Below are positions 20,868 through 24,753 of a stretch of DNA of 24,753 nt, one piece after another (position 1 is the stretch's first letter; every line of letters begins with the position of its first letter). The translations under genes and the position numbers were made by a program. The notes below the pieces were generated by a model. The model saw only the letters and a program-made list of their open reading frames with translations, made no database searches and had not been told where the DNA came from. The DNA lies in the NCBI GenBank assembly GCA_035252155.1, contig DATFDL010000705.1:1-24753 (forward strand). The letters are read 5' to 3'. This DNA is from JAICLL01 sp035252155. Lineage in GTDB: Bacteria; Planctomycetota; Planctomycetia; Pirellulales; JAICIG01.

Positions 20868-22553
20868 ATGATCGAGCCCGACGGCCCCCTGCCCGATCAC
20901 GCGACCATCGAGCTGCTCGATGCGTATCTCGACGGCCTGCAGCGCGGCGAGCCGCCGGAAAAAGCCAAGTTGCTCGAAAGCCGGCCCGATCTTTCCGATG
21001 CGCTTTGCTGCTTGGAGGCGCTCGATGCGTTCGCCGCGGCGGCCCGCCCGGCGGACGCCGCTCCGCCACCCGCCCCAGACGTGGCAAACGCGGCAACGAT
21101 TGCGCTCTGCGACACATCGAGCGACCCCAGCGTGGGTTTCGCTCTGCCGCGCGATTTTGGCGATTACGAATTGTTGGCCGAACTCGGCCGCGGCGGTATG
21201 GGCGTGGTCTTCAAAGCCCGTCAAAAAAGTCTGCGGCGGCTGGTGGCGCTCAAGATGGTGTTGGCAAGCTCGTTGGCCTCGCCCGAACAGCTTCGCCGCT
21301 TCGCCGCCGAAGCCCAGGCCGCCGCCAGTCTGCGGCATTGCAATATTGTGCGCGTGCTCGATTCGGGGCAGGTCGAGGGACTGCCGTACCTGGCCATGGA
21401 CTACATCGAGGGCTGCACGCTGGCCGAGCTGATCCGCGGCCGCCGGCTGCCGCGCGAAACAGCCGTGCGGCATGTGTGCGCCGTCGCCCGGGCAGTCGAT
21501 TATTTGCATCGCCAGGGAATCATTCATCGCGATTTGAAGCCGTCGAACATTTTGATGGACGCTGACGGGCAGCCAGTGGTGACCGACTTTGGCCTGGCCA
21601 AGCTCGTTCACGAAGCGACGCAGCTCACCCGCACCGGCGTGGCGGCCGGCACGCCCAGCTATATGGCGCCCGAGCAGGCGGCGGGGCATACCTCCAGCGT
21701 TACGCCCGCCTGCGATGTCTACTCGCTGGGAGCGATTCTTTACGAGCTGCTTACGGGCAGGCCGCCGTTTCAGGCCGAATCGGCCATCGACCTGTTGATC
21801 CAGGTGCTGGAGCGTGAGCCGGCCAACCCGCGGCAGCTCGATCGCAGCATTTCGCGCACGCTGGCCACCATTTGCCTGCGATGTCTGGAGAAGAACCCGG
21901 CGATGCGGTATCCCTCGGCGGGTGCGCTGGCCGACGATCTGGAACGGTATCTGAAGGGCGATGTCGTCGAGGTGCAGGCCGCCCGGCCCTGGCAGCGGTT
22001 GCAGCGCTGGGCGCGCCGCGAGCCCGCGCTCGTCTCGCGGCTGGGCGTCATGGGGCTGTTTTATCTGGTCGAGAGCTTCAACTATTACGGGCTGCACCGC
22101 TGGGGCGGCGATTTTCACTACTCGGTGACCGCCATCCTGGCCGTCTGGGCCGGGCTGTCGTTCGTCTTTCAACGCCTGATGCGAGACCCGCGCTGGCAAA
22201 CCGTCATCCCTTTCGCCTGGGCCGTGGTCGATTCGGCCGGCCTGCTGGCGGTGATGCTCAAAGCCGATGGCCGGGCCAGCCCGTTGATGATCAGCTATCC
22301 GCTGTTGGTGGTGGCGTCGGGGCTGTGGTTTCGCGTGCGGCTGGTCTGGGCGATGACGGCATTGGCCGTCGCTTCGTACCTGGTGCTGTCGGTCGATTAT
22401 TATCTTTGGCGGCCGGAGTTATGGCCGAAGTTCCAACTCGACAGCGACGACCACATCTATTTTCTGGTGGGCCTGATTGCGATGGGCGCGGCGGTGGCCC
22501 ATCAAGTGGAACGGGTGCGCACGCTGAGCCGCTACTACGAGCGGCAGGGGTAA
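20868..22553 (+). CDS. Ser/Thr protein kinase with C-terminal membrane domain
   Basis: A 561-aa Hanks-type kinase. The N-terminal helical segment (about 10-60) is of the LLDAYLDGLQRGEPPEKAKLL type common in planctomycete kinases. The kinase domain (about 100-362) has GRGGMG (107-112), Lys129, HRDLKPSN (220-227), DFG (240-242) and GTPSYMAPE (261-269), so it is an RD kinase and looks active. The C-terminal part (about 390-545) has about six hydrophobic helices and a short cytosolic tail, with no PASTA, TPR or WD40 sensor. The membrane part may sense a ligand or the membrane itself; this is inference. The ATG has no ribosome binding site because the 14-bp array reaches to within 2 nt of it. Confidence 0.9.
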   Translation: MIEPDGPLPDHATIELLDAYLDGLQRGEPPEKAKLLESRPDLSDALCCLEALDAFAAAARPADAAPPPAPDVANAATIALCDTSSDPSVGFALPRDFGDYELLAELGRGGMGVVFKARQKSLRRLVALKMVLASSLASPEQLRRFAAEAQAAASLRHCNIVRVLDSGQVEGLPYLAMDYIEGCTLAELIRGRRLPRETAVRHVCAVARAVDYLHRQGIIHRDLKPSNILMDADGQPVVTDFGLAKLVHEATQLTRTGVAAGTPSYMAPEQAAGHTSSVTPACDVYSLGAILYELLTGRPPFQAESAIDLLIQVLEREPANPRQLDRSISRTLATICLRCLEKNPAMRYPSAGALADDLERYLKGDVVEVQAARPWQRLQRWARREPALVSRLGVMGLFYLVESFNYYGLHRWGGDFHYSVTAILAVWAGLSFVFQRLMRDPRWQTVIPFAWAVVDSAGLLAVMLKADGRASPLMISYPLLVVASGLWFRVRLVWAMTALAVASYLVLSVDYYLWRPELWPKFQLDSDDHIYFLVGLIAMGAAVAHQVERVRTLSRYYERQG

Positions 22554-22583
22554 GCGGCCCGCGAATGCGACATCCTCCGCCGT

Positions 22584-22658
22584 TGTGGCACAGCCGCCCC
22601 CGGCTGTGAAGTGGTCGCCAAAGGCGACCGCGAGACAGCCGAGGGCGGCTGTCCCACA
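22584..22658. repeat. Composite palindromic element (complete copy 2)
   Basis: Same plan as 16521-16594: outer ends TGTGG and CCACA, a hairpin with ACAGCC/GGCTGT in each arm and the central GGTCGCC-AAA-GGCGACC hairpin. It sits between the convergent kinase and VanZ-like genes and could act as a two-way terminator. Confidence 0.8.
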
Positions 22659-22709
22659 TTGCCACATTCAGGCCCGCGTGAAGTTAATTACGAATCAGAC
22701 GCTACAGAG

Positions 22710-23090
22710 CTACGCCGACCTGATGCGGCGCCAGGCGCTCAGCAGTAACAGTCCGGCGACCGCGCCGAGGCCATCGGCCAACCAGTCCCACCAGTCGAAG
22801 TCTCGTCCGGTGTAGGGTTGTGTCGTTTCGTCGATCAGCCCGAAGGCCACGGCCAGCAACAACACGCCGAACATCGCCCAGAGGTTTGCGCGCGGGCCGC
22901 GCCGCGCGAGAGCGCCGGCCGCCAATGCCGCCAAAACGCCATACAGCGTAAAATGGACGGCCTTGTCCAGATGTTGGGGTTCGCCTTGGTTTGGCCAGGG
23001 GTTGGGCCAGTGCGTGAGGACCACCAGAAACAGCCAGTAGGCCGCCAGCATCCACAGGGCCCTCCGGCGCACCGGCGGCTTCGACTCCAA
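22710..23090 (-). CDS. VanZ-like membrane protein
   Basis: A 126-aa protein with four predicted membrane helices. The VanZ-family residues are present: LDKAVHFTLYG (Asp42, Lys43, His46), the IDETTQ segment (about 86-91) and GRDFDWWDWLADGLGA. VanZ of the Tn1546 cluster gives low-level teicoplanin resistance, but most chromosomal VanZ-like proteins have no known role, and no other van gene is here. The TTG start is chosen because GAGGAG lies 6 nt upstream. It is downstream of the glycosyltransferase gene in the same direction, with two hairpin repeats between them. Confidence 0.88.
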   Translation of the reverse strand: MESKPPVRRRALWMLAAYWLFLVVLTHWPNPWPNQGEPQHLDKAVHFTLYGVLAALAAGALARRGPRANLWAMFGVLLLAVAFGLIDETTQPYTGRDFDWWDWLADGLGAVAGLLLLSAWRRIRSA

Positions 23091-23117
23091 TGTTTGCTCC
23101 TCGGTGGGTGTTTGCTC

Positions 23118-23138
23118 GTAGGGTGGGCATTGCCCACC
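23118..23138 (+). repeat. REP-like hairpin with GTAG head (family D)
   Basis: GTAG (23118-23121) is followed by GGTGGGCA-T-TGCCCACC, an 8-bp stem with a very tight apex. It lies just upstream of the VanZ-like gene. Confidence 0.65.
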
Positions 23139-23185
23139 ATGGTTCCGTGATGGGCGATGCCAACCTTACCATTCTGCTGCCACGG

Positions 23186-23210
23186 CCCGACTTCTCACGA
23201 AGTCGGCTAC
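23186..23210 (-). repeat. REP-like hairpin, third family A copy
   Basis: On the minus strand: GTAGC, stem CGACTTC, loop GTGA, stem GAAGTCG, GG. The flanking words CAATCC and GGCTAGGC (23222-23236) recur next to the 3365-3389 copy. The TAG stop of the glycosyltransferase gene (23233-23231) falls in that flanking word. Confidence 0.75.
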
Positions 23211-23230
23211 GGGCCGGTGCGCAATCCAGG

Positions 23231-24733
23231 CTAGGCCGCTCGTCTCCGATCGTCGCTTGTCGGCGGCCCGATTGTCAAGCTTGGCTCGCCGCCACGATCC
23301 AAACCGAGCAGTTGGTCAAAGTGGTCGGCCCAGTACTGACCATAGACGCGAAGCACTTCCATCAACGACAGCCAATTGAGAGGATGATCGCCGGCGCCTT
23401 CGCTCACCACGGCGCGCAGGCGACAGTCAGCTCCCGACGCTCCTCGAAAGCTGACTTCGACGGCCCATGGGCGCGGTTCAGCGTCCGACTGGCTGCGGCG
23501 CCATTGATGGCGCCAGGCGCCGCCGGCGGCAGCGCCCGAAAGCTCCACGTGCTCGACCTGATGAAGTTCCAACTCGGCGATGAACATCGCCCAAACGGCC
23601 GAGAGGGGCGACTGGTCGAGTTGTTCCGCCGTCGGTAGGCTGCGCGTGAGACGTCCGGCCGAGACAATCGAGAGCACATCGAGCAATCGCCTGGCCAAAA
23701 ACTGGCCGGCCAAATCGAGCTCGTGGTTGCCCAGCAGATCGAATCGCACCAGCGCGACCAAAATCATCGCCAGCGCGCCCCAGGCGAGCAACTCGCGGCC
23801 GTGCACCGCCGCGGCGAATGCGATGGCGCCGCTCGCCAACGACACCGCGGCCAACGTGGCGACGATTTTTCCGGCGCCCCACCCCCGGTCGAGGAGCCGG
23901 TGGTGAAGGTGGCCGCGGTCGGGCAGCCAGAACCGCCGCCCATCCAGCAGACGGCGAATCACCGCCAGGCCGACGTCGGCCAGCGGCACGGCCAGCAGTG
24001 CGATCAACACGATCAGACGACAGCCGACCATGCTCGACCGTGAGCCGGCGATTGCGAGCGCCGCCAGCCAAAACCCGATGGTCATGCTGCCGGCATCGCC
24101 CAGATAAATGGTGGCGGGCTGCCAGTTGTATTGTAAGAAGCCGGCGAGTCCGCCTGCGAGCACGACGGCCAAGAACACGGCATCTGTATTTTCCAGGCGC
24201 GAGGCAATCAGTGCGATCATGGCCGCGGCAATCAACCCCAGTGTCGAGGCGAGGCCATCGACGCCGTCGATGAAGTTGATGGCGTTGGCACCCGCCACCA
24301 GCCAGGCGATCGTCAGTGGAACGCCCCACCATCCTAGCTCGACGACCCAGCCGCAGCATTCGAGGCGCGTAAGCGTCTGCCCGGCAAGCACCAAGGGCAG
24401 GGTGGCCAGCACCTGGCCCAAGAGTTTCCAGCGCACGCGCAAGCCGTATCGGTCGTCGCACCAGCCGACCAGGCAAATCAGCGTCGCGGAGGCAATCAAT
24501 GAGACGGTCAGCGAAAGCCGACCGAGTTGACCGAGACAAGCGATTCCGCTGCCCGCCAGCAACGCCACATACAGCGCCAGGCCGCCCAGATACGGCACAG
24601 GCGAGGCTTGCAATTTACGCAGGCCGTCGGCCTCGTCGAGCGCACGCCAGCGCCAGGCCAGCCCACGGGCCACAGGCGTCAGCACAAGGCTGACGGTGGC
24701 GCTGACGGCGAAGGCGACGAGTAAGTGCGACAT
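23231..24733 (-). CDS. WecA/MraY-family glycosyl-1-phosphate transferase
   Basis: A 500-aa polytopic membrane enzyme of glycosyltransferase family 4 type. It probably moves a sugar-1-phosphate from a UDP-sugar to undecaprenyl phosphate. Motifs in order: PVPYLGGLALY (45-55), CDDRYGLR (92-99, Asp93 and Asp94), NAINFIDGVDGLA (150-162), GDAGSM (212-217) and RGHLHHRLLDRG (273-284). About ten membrane helices occupy residues 1-335. The soluble extension (about 335-500) is longer than usual and I do not recognise it. WecA-like GlcNAc-1-P transfer for polysaccharide synthesis is more likely than MraY, given the HLHH motif. The ATG lies 20 nt from the window end, so the gene is complete but its upstream context is not visible; the ribosome binding site is weak. 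Confidence 0.92.
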   Translation of the reverse strand: MSHLLVAFAVSATVSLVLTPVARGLAWRWRALDEADGLRKLQASPVPYLGGLALYVALLAGSGIACLGQLGRLSLTVSLIASATLICLVGWCDDRYGLRVRWKLLGQVLATLPLVLAGQTLTRLECCGWVVELGWWGVPLTIAWLVAGANAINFIDGVDGLASTLGLIAAAMIALIASRLENTDAVFLAVVLAGGLAGFLQYNWQPATIYLGDAGSMTIGFWLAALAIAGSRSSMVGCRLIVLIALLAVPLADVGLAVIRRLLDGRRFWLPDRGHLHHRLLDRGWGAGKIVATLAAVSLASGAIAFAAAVHGRELLAWGALAMILVALVRFDLLGNHELDLAGQFLARRLLDVLSIVSAGRLTRSLPTAEQLDQSPLSAVWAMFIAELELHQVEHVELSGAAAGGAWRHQWRRSQSDAEPRPWAVEVSFRGASGADCRLRAVVSEGAGDHPLNWLSLMEVLRVYGQYWADHFDQLLGLDRGGEPSLTIGPPTSDDRRRAA

Positions 24734-24753
24734 TTTAGGACAGTGGAGTGTTC

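Noticed and set aside
20847..22199. 450-aa open frame on the minus strand
   Set aside because: Antisense to the membrane kinase; an artefact of codon bias.
22710..23090. VanZ-like gene considered as part of a glycopeptide-resistance cluster
   Set aside because: No vanH, vanA, vanX or regulator genes are near; VanZ-like proteins are widespread in genomes without such resistance.

Overview
The window looks like chromosome from a high-GC member of the Planctomycetota, probably near Pirellulales. That placement is inference. It rests on Hanks-type kinases with planctomycete-style N-termini, an ECF sigma factor of the planctomycete-expanded type, a secreted DUF1573 protein, a secreted Tyr-Ser-Pro-Val repeat protein, and many palindromic intergenic repeats. 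No phage, plasmid, insertion-sequence transposase, rRNA, tRNA or CRISPR array was found.

Region by region: (1) 1-1582 holds the 3' part of a gene fusing the C-terminal end of a 2-Cys peroxiredoxin to a Ser/Thr kinase, overlapping tail to tail with an ECF sigma factor gene. (2) 1701-9124 is a leftward run of housekeeping genes in the order polA, coaE, rho, ribH, nusB, ftsY, with overlapping or nearly abutting junctions and one interruption by repeat DNA (3099-3412). (3) 9654-11213 is an RpoD-type sigma factor with its own promoter and a clear intrinsic terminator. (4) 12048-15361 runs rightward: DUF1573 protein, YSPV-repeat secreted protein, a 70-aa protein and a membrane-anchored SDR oxidoreductase. 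(5) 15471-18504 runs leftward: a Cof-type HAD phosphatase and a large B12-binding/radical SAM protein. The latter lies behind a near-consensus promoter and an unexplained leader of about 430 nt. (6) 19151-19833 is a VapC-type toxin with a small upstream antitoxin. (7) 20006-22553 runs rightward: a small protein, a three-helix membrane protein, a tandem array of eight 14-bp units and a second Ser/Thr kinase with about six membrane helices. (8) 22710-24733 runs leftward: a VanZ-like protein and a WecA/MraY-type glycosyl-phosphate transferase with a long C-terminal extension.

Two things stand out. The first is the peroxiredoxin-kinase fusion beside an ECF sigma factor. It has the layout of a peroxide-responsive signalling unit: the resolving Cys is visible, the kinase is a non-RD type (HGD for HRD), and the rest of the peroxiredoxin lies beyond the left edge. 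The second is a set of at least five unrelated hairpin repeats that share a GTAG tetranucleotide on the 5' side of the stem. This is the layout of REP elements mobilised by RAYT (TnpA_REP) enzymes. In one family the stem sequence changes with base-pairing preserved. These repeats sit at gene 3' ends, between convergent genes, and in one case directly against a start codon.
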